Shown here in pieces: positions 40,981 to 49,374 of a DNA stretch of 64,000 bases. How positions within the stretch are numbered: position 1 is the first letter of the stretch; each line of letters begins with the position of its first letter. The notes under the pieces were generated by a model. That model did no database searches. It saw only the letters and a list, made by a program, of their open reading frames with translations, and had not been told where the DNA came from. The stretch lies in the NCBI RefSeq assembly GCF_000383575.1, contig NZ_KB911579.1:4425424-4489423 (forward strand), in the 5' to 3' direction. The translations under genes and the position numbers were made by a program. The DNA comes from Salinispora oceanensis. GTDB lineage: Bacteria; Actinomycetota; Actinomycetes; Mycobacteriales; Micromonosporaceae.

Positions 40981-42264
40981 ATGACAATCAGGCGGCGAAT
41001 GACGCTGCTCACGGTAACTGTCGCGGCCGTATCGGTGGCGCTCGTCGGGTGCACCGTCGGCGAGCGCAAGGAGGCCCGACCGGCTCCGCCGGAATTGACC
41101 GTGACGCCGGCCGACCAAGCGACAGACGTCCCGATCAGCGCCGAGGTCGGCACCGCGGTCAAGGGCGGGACGATTACCGCGGTCCGCGTCACCGACGACG
41201 CGGGGAACGAGGTCAAGGGGGAGCCCCGGGAGGATGGCTCGACCTGGGTGCCGAGTAAGCCGTTAAAGCCAAAACAGACATACACGGCTGAGGTGACCGC
41301 TACCGGCGACTCCGGTAAAACCACTACCAACCGGACAATAACCTTCACTACGAGGCCGAAGTCCACCAAACCGGCTATTACCAGTACGTTGTATTTTGCG
41401 GGTGACCGGACGTACGGAACCGCAATGCCGGTGACCGTCGCGTTCGATCCACCAATTCCGGAGGAAGCCCGGGCTGCGGTTCAGCGGCGTTTGTTTGTGC
41501 GGACCAACCCGTCTCAGCCGGGGGTGTGGTCCTGGGTATCCGACGGAAGCCAGGCCTACTACCGGGCACCGGACTTCTGGCAACCGGGCACGACGATCAG
41601 CTTCCGTGCCGGTTTGGAGGGCCTGCCGATCGGCGAGGAGTACGTGGGCGACGCCGACCGGCGGGCGACCTCGAAGATCGGCCGTCAGGTCGCCTTGGAG
41701 ATCGACAACGAGACCAAGCAGATGTCGGTGTTCCAGGACGGAAAGCTGTTGCGAGAGCTGCCGGTGAGCCTCGGCAAGCCGAGCACGCCGACCTCCAGCG
41801 GGAAGATGGTGATCATGGAAAAGCATGAGTTCACCACCTTCGACACCCGTGGCTCGGCGGACCCGTACGTGGTGGATGTCGAGGATGCGCAGCGGCTGAC
41901 CTGGCAGGGTGAGTTCCTCCACGGTGCGCCCTGGTCGGAGGGGGTTCAGGGATACCGCAACGTCTCCCACGGCTGTACCAACCTCTCGGCCGCCAGCGCC
42001 GACTGGCTGATGGGCGTCACTCAGGTCGGCGACCTGGTGACGATCAAGGGCACCGAGGTGACGTTGGGGGAGGGCAACGGCTGGACCGCCTGGAACGTGA
42101 GCTGGGAGGAGTACGTCAAGGGCAGCGCCCTGCCCGTGCCGGCCGGCCTGAAACCAAGCCAGGCGGCCCCGAACCCGGGCGCGGTGGCCGGCGGCTCCCC
42201 GGCACCGGTGCCGTCTGAGGGCAGCGGTTCCCCTGCCCCGGAGCCCTCCGTGAGCGGCGGCTGA
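40981..42264 (+). CDS. L,D-transpeptidase lipoprotein with two Ig-like domains
   Basis: A 427-residue exported cell-wall enzyme. The signal has a lipobox (VALVGC, lipid on Cys22 or so). Two Ig-like domains (residues 40-130 and 130-225) precede the YkuD catalytic domain (about 230-370), whose cysteine is in SHGCTNLS with the partner histidine in FLHGAPWS. It cross-links peptidoglycan stems 3-3 between diaminopimelate residues, like LdtMt2. The tail is Pro/Ser/Gly-rich (GGSPAPVPSEGSGSPAPEPS). The start is ATG 40981 with GGGGGTG upstream; GTG 40948 would displace the signal. Confidence 0.94.
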   Translation: MTIRRRMTLLTVTVAAVSVALVGCTVGERKEARPAPPELTVTPADQATDVPISAEVGTAVKGGTITAVRVTDDAGNEVKGEPREDGSTWVPSKPLKPKQTYTAEVTATGDSGKTTTNRTITFTTRPKSTKPAITSTLYFAGDRTYGTAMPVTVAFDPPIPEEARAAVQRRLFVRTNPSQPGVWSWVSDGSQAYYRAPDFWQPGTTISFRAGLEGLPIGEEYVGDADRRATSKIGRQVALEIDNETKQMSVFQDGKLLRELPVSLGKPSTPTSSGKMVIMEKHEFTTFDTRGSADPYVVDVEDAQRLTWQGEFLHGAPWSEGVQGYRNVSHGCTNLSAASADWLMGVTQVGDLVTIKGTEVTLGEGNGWTAWNVSWEEYVKGSALPVPAGLKPSQAAPNPGAVAGGSPAPVPSEGSGSPAPEPSVSGG

Positions 42265-42291
42265 CCGCCAGCGCTGAGGTGACGAGTGGTC

Positions 42292-42331
42292 CCCGGGCGT
42301 TCCCTTCGGTGAGCCGGAGGGAACGCCCGGG
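42292..42331. terminator. Hairpin between the transpeptidase and FKBP genes (convergent)
   Basis: 14-bp perfect stem (42292-42305 with 42318-42331), 12-nt loop. Confidence 0.7.
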
Positions 42332-42348
42332 CCCGGTTGGTGGGACGG

Positions 42349-42726
42349 TCAGCGGAGGCCGACCAGGTCAACGACGAAGACCAGCGTCTCGCCCGGCGCA
42401 ATGACGCCGCCGGCGCCCCGGTCGCCGTAGGCGAGGTGCGGCGGAATGGTCAGTCGCCGTCGACCGCCGACCCGCATGCCGACCACCCCCTGGTCCCAGC
42501 CAGCGATGACTCGCCCGCCGCCGAGGGGGAACTCGAGCGGCTCGCCACGGTTCCACGATGCGTCGAACTCACGGCCCGTGGAGTGGGCGACACCGACGTA
42601 GTGGACGCGGGCGACCTGCCCGGCCTGCGCCTCCGCTCCCTCGCCGACGGTGATCTCCTCAACGAGGAGGTCGCTCGGCGGGGCGCCCTCGATCGGTCCC
42701 ACCTCGGGCTTCGTTGCCTGGTTCAC
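42349..42726 (-). CDS. FKBP-type peptidyl-prolyl isomerase
   Basis: A 125-residue single-domain FKBP. Active-site residues are present: VHYVG, FDASW, EFPLGGGRVIAGWDQGVVGM and RRLTIPPHLAYGDRG. It has no signal peptide, so it is cytosolic. It speeds cis-trans prolyl isomerisation in folding. The start is GTG 42726 with CAGGAG 6 nt upstream; upstream in-frame codons are Arg/Gly-rich and unlike an FKBP. It is convergent with the transpeptidase gene and follows the DoxX gene but after a strong terminator. Confidence 0.93.
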   Translation of the reverse strand: MNQATKPEVGPIEGAPPSDLLVEEITVGEGAEAQAGQVARVHYVGVAHSTGREFDASWNRGEPLEFPLGGGRVIAGWDQGVVGMRVGGRRRLTIPPHLAYGDRGAGGVIAPGETLVFVVDLVGLR

Positions 42727-42812
42727 CAGCGTCTCCTGTCCTTTGTCGTGGTGCCTGACCTGCCCGATCCTGCCGGATAGTCGCTGGCCGACCGCCAGGG
42801 GGCCGCGAACAC

Positions 42813-42849
42813 GCTGGGCGGGCGTCACCACTGGTGACGCCCGCCCAGC
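42813..42849 (-). terminator. Hairpin terminator after the DoxX gene
   Basis: A nearly unbroken 18-bp palindrome (42813-42830 with 42832-42849) one base apart, 16 bp after the DoxX stop in its direction. Confidence 0.8.
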
Positions 42850-42864
42850 CGAGTACCGGGATCG

Positions 42865-43419
42865 TCAACGGAGCCAGGGCATCCGCCGTACGATCGGGAG
42901 TCCGGCCCAGGCTCGACCGAGCCCCCAGGTGTCACCGGCGTTGAGCAGGGCGATGACCGCCAGCACCGCGGCGTAGATCAGGTGGTCGTCCATGAACGGG
43001 TTGTTCGACGGCGGCAGGGCGGCCGTCCACATCAGTACCATGAGTAGTCCGCCGGTCGCGGCGGCGACCCGGATGCCGATCCCGAGCAGTAGGGCGGTGC
43101 CGATGGCCGCCAGGCCGATCATGAACAGCCAGTCGGCCCAGGCCGCGCCCGCGATGCTGTTGTAGAAGCCCTTGAACGGGCCGGTTGCGCCGAAGCTCAG
43201 GAAGCCCTTCGTCGGGCTGCCGCCGTTGATCCAGGCGCTGTCGGCTTCGGTCGCCCGCCCCAGCCCGAACAGCTTGTCGAGAAAGGCCCAGAGGAAGATC
43301 CAGCCCAGCGCCAGGCGGGTGCCGGCCAGTACGTGGCGGGCGGCCCGCCCCTGCCCGGTTTCGACCTGGTTCAGGTTGCTGGTGGTCTCGGCGGCGTTCC
43401 GCTTGGTCGTCGCGGTCAT
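42865..43419 (-). CDS. DoxX-family membrane protein
   Basis: A 184-residue protein with four hydrophobic segments (LALGWIFLWAFLDKLFG, DWLFMIGLAAIGTALLLGIG, AAATGGLLMVLMWTAALPP, YAAVLAVIALLNAG). The LFG-K region and the PFMDDHLIYA loop are seen in DoxX/DoxD proteins, subunits of quinone oxidoreductases or partners of membrane redox complexes. In mycobacteria a DoxX member supports sulfur/redox stress tolerance. The start is ATG 43419; GTG 43428 is possible. Its role here is not defined. Confidence 0.85.
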   Translation of the reverse strand: MTATTKRNAAETTSNLNQVETGQGRAARHVLAGTRLALGWIFLWAFLDKLFGLGRATEADSAWINGGSPTKGFLSFGATGPFKGFYNSIAGAAWADWLFMIGLAAIGTALLLGIGIRVAAATGGLLMVLMWTAALPPSNNPFMDDHLIYAAVLAVIALLNAGDTWGLGRAWAGLPIVRRMPWLR

Positions 43420-43544
43420 CGTCTCCACGCCCCTTCTGCTGGTGCCTCGGATCGCACTGCTTGTGGCGCTTCAATTGGATCGCGGTGGCAACGTGTGCGA
43501 ACAGGGTCATGTGGGCTCGTCAGCCGGGACCTTGGGCCTGCGGG

Positions 43545-44276
43545 TCAACCCACCGGGTGGGTGACCGGTGCCGCCAGCTGGGCGGCCAAGACGGCGGGCG
43601 CCTCCACCAGGGACGGGCCGTACCACGTCAGGTGCCGACCGGAGACGAGGGCGCACGGGAGCCCGGGGAATGCCTCCGGCCCATCCTCCACAGTGAAACG
43701 GTATGGCTCGTCGGGCAACACGACCAGCGCAGGATCCCGGCCGTGCAACTCGTCCAGGGACGGCCGAGGATACCGCTCGGCGTGGCCGGCGTACAGATTG
43801 GTCAGCCCCAGTCGGCGGAGCACGTCTCCGGCGAACGTGTCCCGACCCAGCGCCACCCACGGGCGCCGCCAGACCGGCACCACCGCTCGACGCGGTGACC
43901 GGTCCTCGGGCAGTTCCGCCCAGGCGCGGCGGGCGGAGACCAACCACTCGGGCTCACCTGGCGAACCCAGCTCGGCGAGAAGCTCGGCCAGCTCGGTGAG
44001 CGCCCCATCGACGGTACGAGGGTAGGTGACCCGCACCGGCACCCCCGCCGCCACCAGGGCGTCCGCGTCCTCGCGCCGGTTCTCCTCGACGTTGAGCAGA
44101 ACCAGATCCGGCCGGAGCGCGCGGACCCGGTCCAGGTCCGGGTACTTGCTGCCGCCGACCCGGGGCACCTGCAGCCCCACCGGATGGGTGCACCAGTCGG
44201 TTGCGCCGACCAGCGCCCCGGGCAGCGTCAACGCCACTGCCTCGGTCAGCGACGGCACCAGTGACACCACCCGCAT
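43545..44276 (-). CDS. Helical-backbone metal receptor, cobalamin-binding-like (BtuF fold)
   Basis: A 243-residue protein of the periplasmic-binding class with a long backbone helix. Typical blocks are RVVSLVPSLTEAVALTL, ALRPDLVLLNVEENR, and VVLPDEPYRF. BtuF proteins normally carry a signal peptide; this one starts directly with the first beta-strand (MRVVSLVPSL), so it is cytosolic as written. Similar signal-less versions are common in actinobacteria and their function is unclear; binding of cobalamin, heme or a siderophore is unproven. No ABC genes are adjacent. Divergent from the nitroreductase gene. Confidence 0.82.
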   Translation of the reverse strand: MRVVSLVPSLTEAVALTLPGALVGATDWCTHPVGLQVPRVGGSKYPDLDRVRALRPDLVLLNVEENRREDADALVAAGVPVRVTYPRTVDGALTELAELLAELGSPGEPEWLVSARRAWAELPEDRSPRRAVVPVWRRPWVALGRDTFAGDVLRRLGLTNLYAGHAERYPRPSLDELHGRDPALVVLPDEPYRFTVEDGPEAFPGLPCALVSGRHLTWYGPSLVEAPAVLAAQLAAPVTHPVG

Positions 44277-44359
44277 CCGCTCCGCCTCCTGTCGGCCGTT
44301 GCGTCGATCATGCCCGCGCGGGAGTGGCCACGGCCACCCGGGCGGCCGACAATGGCCGG

Positions 44360-45031
44360 ATGTCGCCGAACCGTGCTGAGCAACCCCCCGCCGTCCGACC
44401 GCTCTCCGACTACGGCGTGCCGCCCGCGGCGGCGCTGGCCCGAGTACGCGGGTTCGCCGAGGCGATGGTCCGGCGCCGTACCGTGCGGGACTTCAGCGAG
44501 AAACCGGTCCCGGAGGGGGTGCTCGAGCACGCCCTGCGGGCGGCGGCCTCGGCGCCGAGTGGCGCGAACCGGCAGCCGTGGCGGTTCGTGGTGGTAACCG
44601 AGCCGGAGCTCAAGCGGCGGCTGCGCGTCGCCGCGGAGGCCGAGGAGCGGGTGTTCTACGAGCAGCGCGCCCCGCAGGAGTGGCTGTCGGCGCTGGCGCC
44701 GCTGGGAACGGATGCGAGCAAGCCGTTCCTGGAGACCGCCCCAGCGGTGATCGTCGTCTTCGAGGTCCACCGCGGCCCGCAGAGTCCCCGCCCCTACTAC
44801 GTCAAGGAGTCGGTGGGGATCGCGGTCGGGCTACTGCTCGCCGCGCTGCACCAGGCGGGCCTCGCCACCCTGACCCACACCCCGAGTCCGATGCGCTTCC
44901 TCAACGAGTTGTTGGACCGGCCGGCGGAGGAACGGGGAAACCTGATTATTCCGGTCGGCTACCCGGCGCAGGGGGCGACCGTGCCGGACATCTCCCGCAA
45001 GCCGCTGGACGAGGTGGTCGTCTGGCGCTGA
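44360..45031 (+). CDS. Nitroreductase-fold flavoprotein, iodotyrosine-deiodinase-like
   Basis: A 223-residue FMN protein. The FMN part is RRRTVRDF (residues 38-45) and ASAPSGANRQPWRFVVV. It carries E96 and Y100 (in EERVFY) and K121 (in DASKPFLETAP). In mammalian iodotyrosine deiodinase the substrate-closing residues are Glu153, Tyr157 and Lys178; spacing here (E+4 = Y, Y+21 = K) is identical. The C-terminal part, from HTPSPMRFLNELLDRPAEER through VGYPAQGATVPDISRKPLDE, strongly resembles that enzyme. It may remove halogen from tyrosine derivatives reductively. The start is ATG 44360; the ribosome site is weak. Confidence 0.85.
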   Translation: MSPNRAEQPPAVRPLSDYGVPPAAALARVRGFAEAMVRRRTVRDFSEKPVPEGVLEHALRAAASAPSGANRQPWRFVVVTEPELKRRLRVAAEAEERVFYEQRAPQEWLSALAPLGTDASKPFLETAPAVIVVFEVHRGPQSPRPYYVKESVGIAVGLLLAALHQAGLATLTHTPSPMRFLNELLDRPAEERGNLIIPVGYPAQGATVPDISRKPLDEVVVWR

Positions 45032-45705
45032 CCGGGGGCGGGCGCGACCCGACAGTGCTCCGCTGTGTCGTCTCGCCAGATGCTCCTTATGCAGCCGGTG
45101 GCGGAGCTGTAGACCGCATTGTGATGGCCAGCGGCGCTACCTTCCGCAAACCGCTAGCCCGCGTGGCCCGGCAGTGACTTGGTAAACCCGGGGGCGATGT
45201 GGAGGGCGACGACGAAGGAGGGATTTTGGCCGAGATCTGGCGGGAGGATCGGTCTGCCCGGGGAGCGATCCGGCGGTCGACAGCTATGCTCTCGGGGGTT
45301 GATTGCTGCTTGTGCAGCATTTGGAGCATATCACCCAGCGTCGATCGAGTTGGACGGGCGGCCGCACTGTCGTTCATCAACAGGGATCTCGCAATCGCCG
45401 ATGCGGGCAGTTGGCTTGCGGCGCCCATGGTGGGACCCGTAACTGACTGGCCGGACCGACTGCAGCCAAGTCCGGTGGTGCCTGGTATGACCCCGAACCT
45501 CGGTCCCGGTCGAATGGTGGCGAGCCCGGATCAATTCAGCTACCCGGGGCGCCCGTCCGTGGTCCGGTGTTCCAGTCCCGCCCGGTCGATTACGCAACCG
45601 TGTCCGTGCGCTCGTGGAGTTCGCACGGTCGGGCGGACGCCACAGACGTGCAGGGGAGTGCGGGGCATCTCACTGACGGCGGGACCGTTGGTCGGCGCAA
45701 AGGCG
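45032..45705. other. Gap without a supported gene
   Basis: 674 bp with short and unconvincing frames on both strands. Longer frames (45199-46026 plus, 45087-45428 minus) have composition without domain signals, and one runs through the Lsr2 gene. The part at 45111-45180 could be a broken peptide (MASGATFRKPLARVARQ). I see no promoter or tRNA signature. Confidence 0.5.
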
Positions 45706-45737
45706 GCGGGGCCGTGCCGGAATCGGCACGGCCCCGC
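45706..45737 (-). terminator. Hairpin terminator after lsr2
   Basis: 14-bp perfect stem (45706-45719 with 45724-45737) with GAAT loop, 21 bp past the lsr2 stop. Confidence 0.85.
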
Positions 45738-45757
45738 CCGGGTGGGTACTCGGGCGC

Positions 45758-46096
45758 TCAGCGCTTCTTGTACGCCTCGACAACCTCCACCGGGATGCGG
45801 CCGCGCTCAGAAATCTTGTAGCCGTTCTGCACGGCCCATTCCCGGATCGCGCGGTTCTGCTCCCGGTCTATTCCGGTGCTGGTGCCCCGTCGCAGTGCCC
45901 GCGACGTGTCCATGCCGCCCCGGCCGATCCTGCGGCCGGCGCTCAGATACGGATCCAGCGTCTTCCGGAGGATGCCCGCATTCTCGTCGGACACGTCGAT
46001 GGTGTACGCCACGCCGTCCAGGCTGAACTCGACGGTTCGATCGGCTTTTCCGCCGTCGAGGTCGTCGGTCAGAACCGTGATTACTTTTCTTGCCAT
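45758..46096 (-). CDS. lsr2: Lsr2 nucleoid-associated xenogeneic silencer
   Basis: A 112-residue Lsr2. The N-terminal oligomerisation domain starts MARKVITVLTDDLDG. The C-terminal DNA-binding domain runs QNRAIREWAVQNGYKISERG with RGRIP, the RGR loop that enters AT-rich minor grooves. It silences horizontally acquired AT-rich DNA in actinobacteria. Its promoter region (46100-46200) is AT-richer than the neighbours, which could allow self-binding. The start is ATG 46096; GGGAG lies 9 nt upstream. Followed by a strong terminator. Confidence 0.96.
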   Translation of the reverse strand: MARKVITVLTDDLDGGKADRTVEFSLDGVAYTIDVSDENAGILRKTLDPYLSAGRRIGRGGMDTSRALRRGTSTGIDREQNRAIREWAVQNGYKISERGRIPVEVVEAYKKR

Positions 46097-46238
46097 GGCC
46101 GATTACTCCCTGTGTGGGGGCGGGGTGTGGTCAAAGTTTGACCTATCCCCTGGCATTTTCGCAACTAAACGCGTCGACTTCATTTCGGGTGCGGCAAAAT
46201 CTGGTGCCGAATCGCCGTGATGGCAACCGAAAACGCCT

Positions 46239-46282
46239 CGGGCGCACCAGTGCCGACCATCCTCGGCTGGCTGGTGCGCCCG
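46239..46282 (-). terminator. Hairpin after the DEAD-box helicase gene
   Basis: 12-bp perfect outer stem (46239-46250 with 46271-46282) with a further CCGA/TCGG inner stem, about 100 bp after the helicase stop. Confidence 0.6.
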
Positions 46283-46379
46283 GAGTGTGTTAGCACCCGG
46301 TGGCGAGGAGTGGATCCTTGCCACCGAGGGTCAGCAAAGGGCCCCCGTAAATGCCAGGACATCGGCGAGGCCCGCCCGC

Positions 46380-48119
46380 TCAGCGGTGCTGCCGGCGGCG
46401 GTCACCCCCGTCGTTGTCCCGGTCGCGGCGAACGGTTGCCCGGCGCCCCTTGATGGTGCTGCCGCGTAGGCCCGAGATCACCTCGTCGGCCAGTCCCGCC
46501 GGCACCTCCACCAGCGAGAAGCGGTCCGCGATCTCGATCGAGCCGATGTCCCGTCCGTTCATGCCGGTCTCGCCGGTGATCGCACCGACCAGATCCTGCG
46601 GTCGTACCCCGGCCCGTCGGCCCAGCCCGACGAAGACCTGGGTGGTGCCGGCGCTCCGGGGCCGTCCGGGCCGGCGCTCCCCCCGGCCCTCCGGTCCCGG
46701 TCGGCCGGTCCGGGGTGGGCGAACCGCGATCTGCGGAATCTCCTCTTCCTCCTCCAGCGCGCCCGGCAGGGTGGCCTCGTGGGCCAGGCGTACCGCGGCG
46801 AGGGCCACCTCCATGAGGTCGAACTCGTCGCTCAGCGACTCGACGATCACCCGGAACGGCTCCAGGTCGTCTTCCAGCAGGCTCTCCCGCAGCGCGGCCT
46901 GGGTGAGTTCCAGGCGACGATTGCGCAGGTCCGCCACGGTGGGGATCTTGTCGATGGTGATCCGTTGGCCGGTGACCCGTTCGATGGTCTTGAGCATCCG
47001 GTGTGCCCGCGGCTCGGCGAGAGTGATCGCCACTCCCTCCCGGCCGGCTCGCCCGACCCGGCCGATCCGGTGCACGTACGACTCGGGCGCCGAGGGGACG
47101 TCGTAGTTGACGACGTGGCTGAGCTGCTCGACATCCAGGCCCCGCGCTGCCACGTCGGTGGCGACCAGCAAGTCGGCGGTGCCGGCGCGCAGTCGACCCA
47201 TCACCCGGTCCCGCTGCTCCTGACTCATCCCGCCGTGCAGCGCCTCGGCCCGGTAGCCGCGACCGTTCATCGTCTCGGTGAGCCGGTCCACCTCCTCCCG
47301 GCTGCGACAGAAGACAATCGCCGCAGTGGGGGACTCGACGTCCAGCACCCGGCCCAGTGCGGCGGGTTTGTGTGCCCGGGCCACCAGGTACGCGCTCTGT
47401 CGTACCCGGGGCGCCTCGCCGGCTACCGGCTTCTCCCGCGCGATGAGGATGCGGATCGGGTCGGTCAGGTATGCCCGGGCCATGCCGTCGATGCGGGCCG
47501 GCATGGTCGCCGAAAAGAGCACGGTCTGCCGCTGTTCCGGTGCGTGTTCCAGGATCGCCTCGATGTCCTCGGCGAAGCCCATGTCCAGCATCTCGTCGGC
47601 CTCGTCCAGCACGACGGTGCCGACGTCACCCAGGCGGAGGGTGCCGCGAGCGATGTGGTCGAGCGCCCGGCCGGGGGTGGCCACCACGATGTCCACCCCG
47701 GCGTCCAGGGCCCGCAGTTGCCGACCGATTGGCTGGCCACCGTAGATCGGCAGCACCCGGGTGCCAAGTTCCTTGCCGTACCGATGGAACGCCTCCGAGA
47801 CCTGCACCGCCAGCTCTCGGGTGGGCACCAGTACCAGCGCGACCGGATCGGCGGTCGACCGGTCGGTGGGCATCCGTTGCAGCAACGGTAGGGCGAATGC
47901 GGCCGTCTTGCCGGTGCCCGTGGCGGCCTGGCCGAGTAGGTCCCGTCCGGCGAGCAGGGGAGGGATCGCCTCCCGCTGGATCGGCGTCGGCTCCTCGTAG
48001 CCGAGCGCGGCGAGCGCGGCGAGGAGCTCGTCGCGCAGGCCCAGGTCGACGAAGGCGGTCGCCTCGTCGTCAGTGGACGGTTCGGCTGTTGGATCTGGCC
48101 TAACGGGTGCGGAACTCAT
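46380..48119 (-). CDS. DEAD-box RNA helicase with DbpA-type RNA-binding domain
   Basis: A 579-residue helicase. Motifs in order: Q-motif (YEEPTPIQREAI), ATGTGKTAA (I), PTRELAVQ (Ia), LDEADEM (II), SATMP (III), FCRSREEVDRL (IV), TDVAARGLDV (V), HRIGRVGRAG (VI; Val replaces the more common Thr). The C-terminal region has an acidic stretch (EEEEEIP), an Arg/Gly/Pro-rich linker, then a DbpA-like RNA-recognition domain (VFVGLGRRAGVRPQDLVGAI) and a basic tail. It resembles DeaD/CsdA proteins that unwind structured RNA in ribosome assembly or cold response. The start is ATG 48119. Confidence 0.95.
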   Translation of the reverse strand: MSSAPVRPDPTAEPSTDDEATAFVDLGLRDELLAALAALGYEEPTPIQREAIPPLLAGRDLLGQAATGTGKTAAFALPLLQRMPTDRSTADPVALVLVPTRELAVQVSEAFHRYGKELGTRVLPIYGGQPIGRQLRALDAGVDIVVATPGRALDHIARGTLRLGDVGTVVLDEADEMLDMGFAEDIEAILEHAPEQRQTVLFSATMPARIDGMARAYLTDPIRILIAREKPVAGEAPRVRQSAYLVARAHKPAALGRVLDVESPTAAIVFCRSREEVDRLTETMNGRGYRAEALHGGMSQEQRDRVMGRLRAGTADLLVATDVAARGLDVEQLSHVVNYDVPSAPESYVHRIGRVGRAGREGVAITLAEPRAHRMLKTIERVTGQRITIDKIPTVADLRNRRLELTQAALRESLLEDDLEPFRVIVESLSDEFDLMEVALAAVRLAHEATLPGALEEEEEIPQIAVRPPRTGRPGPEGRGERRPGRPRSAGTTQVFVGLGRRAGVRPQDLVGAITGETGMNGRDIGSIEIADRFSLVEVPAGLADEVISGLRGSTIKGRRATVRRDRDNDGGDRRRQHR

Positions 48120-48407
48120 GCGTCAAGCCTTTCATCACGACTCGGGGCCCGCTTCGCCGACCGGCACATCACCGCGGCCGGCCGGTGGTACCACGTGCGG
48201 CGGGGGTCGCCAACACCGGGGGAGTGGCTGCGGGGCAGCCAGATTACTGGCTGAATGTCGAGATGCTGGTGGTTCGCGACCAACCAGACTTTTTGAGTTC
48301 TTGACGAGTAAATAGGAGGAATATTCGAGCTCCTGCCCGTAAAAGTGATTACGATTTCACGCAGAGTGATGTTCCCCGTGGTGTGGTGACGGGAGAGGGG
48401 ACCGACG

Positions 48408-49370
48408 ATGCGTTTGCCCAGCCGAAGCCCGGGCCAGCAGCCCGGCCCGTCCATCCCGGCTGCTCCGGCCCGCCGCGCGGCGGCGGACGCCTCCCGTCGG
48501 CCATCGACTGGCGAGCCGGACCTGGATGCGTACCGAGCCGCCGTAGCTGACCTGCTGGTCGAGGTGGGTGCGCTCGCCGGCGCCGCCAGCACCGTAGCCC
48601 GGCAGGTGCTGATCGACCAGCGGCTGCGCGAGCCAGCCATCGCGGCGGTGCTGGAGGCCACCCCAGCCGGCCTGATCGGCGCGCGCGAGACGCTGCTGTT
48701 GGAGATGGCTCGTTACCAGCCGAGCGAACGCAGTTCCGCGGCTGACCTTACCGCCCTGGCCCGGATCTACCTGCTCTCGCGCATCGATGTCATGTGGTGG
48801 CGCGACGCTCCCCCCTACCGCACCAACGAGCAGGTCAACCAGAGCACCGACCTGGTTGACCTGGAGTGGCTGCGCCGCCGGGACCTGCTGCGCTTCCATT
48901 ACCAGGGACAGCCGGCCACGATCTTCGAGCGTGGGATGCGGGCACTGCGACGCCGGGTCCGCCCCTGCGTCGCCCCACAGACCGCCGGGTTGCTGTTTCG
49001 CCGATCCCGCCGGGAGATGGTGGCACTACTCAACGACATCGCCCGCGAGTTCACTGCCCATGCCCCCGCTGGGACCCCGCCGCTCTGGGTGACCAGCCTG
49101 GTTCGCAGCGCGGAACACCAGTACCAGCTGCGACGGCTCGGGTACGCGGCGATGCTACCCAGCGGGCACTGTTTCGGCTGGGCGGCGGATGTGGAGATGA
49201 CCTGGTTCGACCGCTTCGAAGCCCGAGACGTCCTCGCCGAACTGCTCCTCGCCCGGCAGCGGGCGGGCGAGATCAACGTGGTTGACGAGGGGCAGGCCTG
49301 GCACCTGTGCCTGGCACCCGGAGCGCGGCGTCGGCTGCGTCGGGTTTACGAAGCCGAGCTGGGGAGTTGA
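48408..49370 (+). CDS. M15-peptidase-like protein with altered catalytic site
   Basis: A 320-residue protein, cytosolic as predicted (no signal; Pro/Ala/Arg-rich first 40 residues). The C-terminal 110 residues resemble the M15/VanY-VanX fold: SGHCFGWAAD gives H254 and D261 with the typical HxxxxxxD spacing, and AWHLCLAP gives H299. In active enzymes a glutamate sits three residues before that histidine (ExWH); here it is Gln (QAWH, Q296), so zinc may bind but hydrolysis is doubtful. The N-terminal 200 residues are helical and unknown. DUF5715 may be the matching family. It ends 4 nt before the next gene, so they are one operon. Confidence 0.7.
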   Translation: MRLPSRSPGQQPGPSIPAAPARRAAADASRRPSTGEPDLDAYRAAVADLLVEVGALAGAASTVARQVLIDQRLREPAIAAVLEATPAGLIGARETLLLEMARYQPSERSSAADLTALARIYLLSRIDVMWWRDAPPYRTNEQVNQSTDLVDLEWLRRRDLLRFHYQGQPATIFERGMRALRRRVRPCVAPQTAGLLFRRSRREMVALLNDIAREFTAHAPAGTPPLWVTSLVRSAEHQYQLRRLGYAAMLPSGHCFGWAADVEMTWFDRFEARDVLAELLLARQRAGEINVVDEGQAWHLCLAPGARRRLRRVYEAELGS

Positions 49371-49374
49371 CCGT

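Noticed and set aside
45199..46026. Plus frame of 275 codons between the deiodinase-like gene and lsr2
   Set aside because: No domain, odd composition, and it runs across the start half of lsr2 on the other strand.
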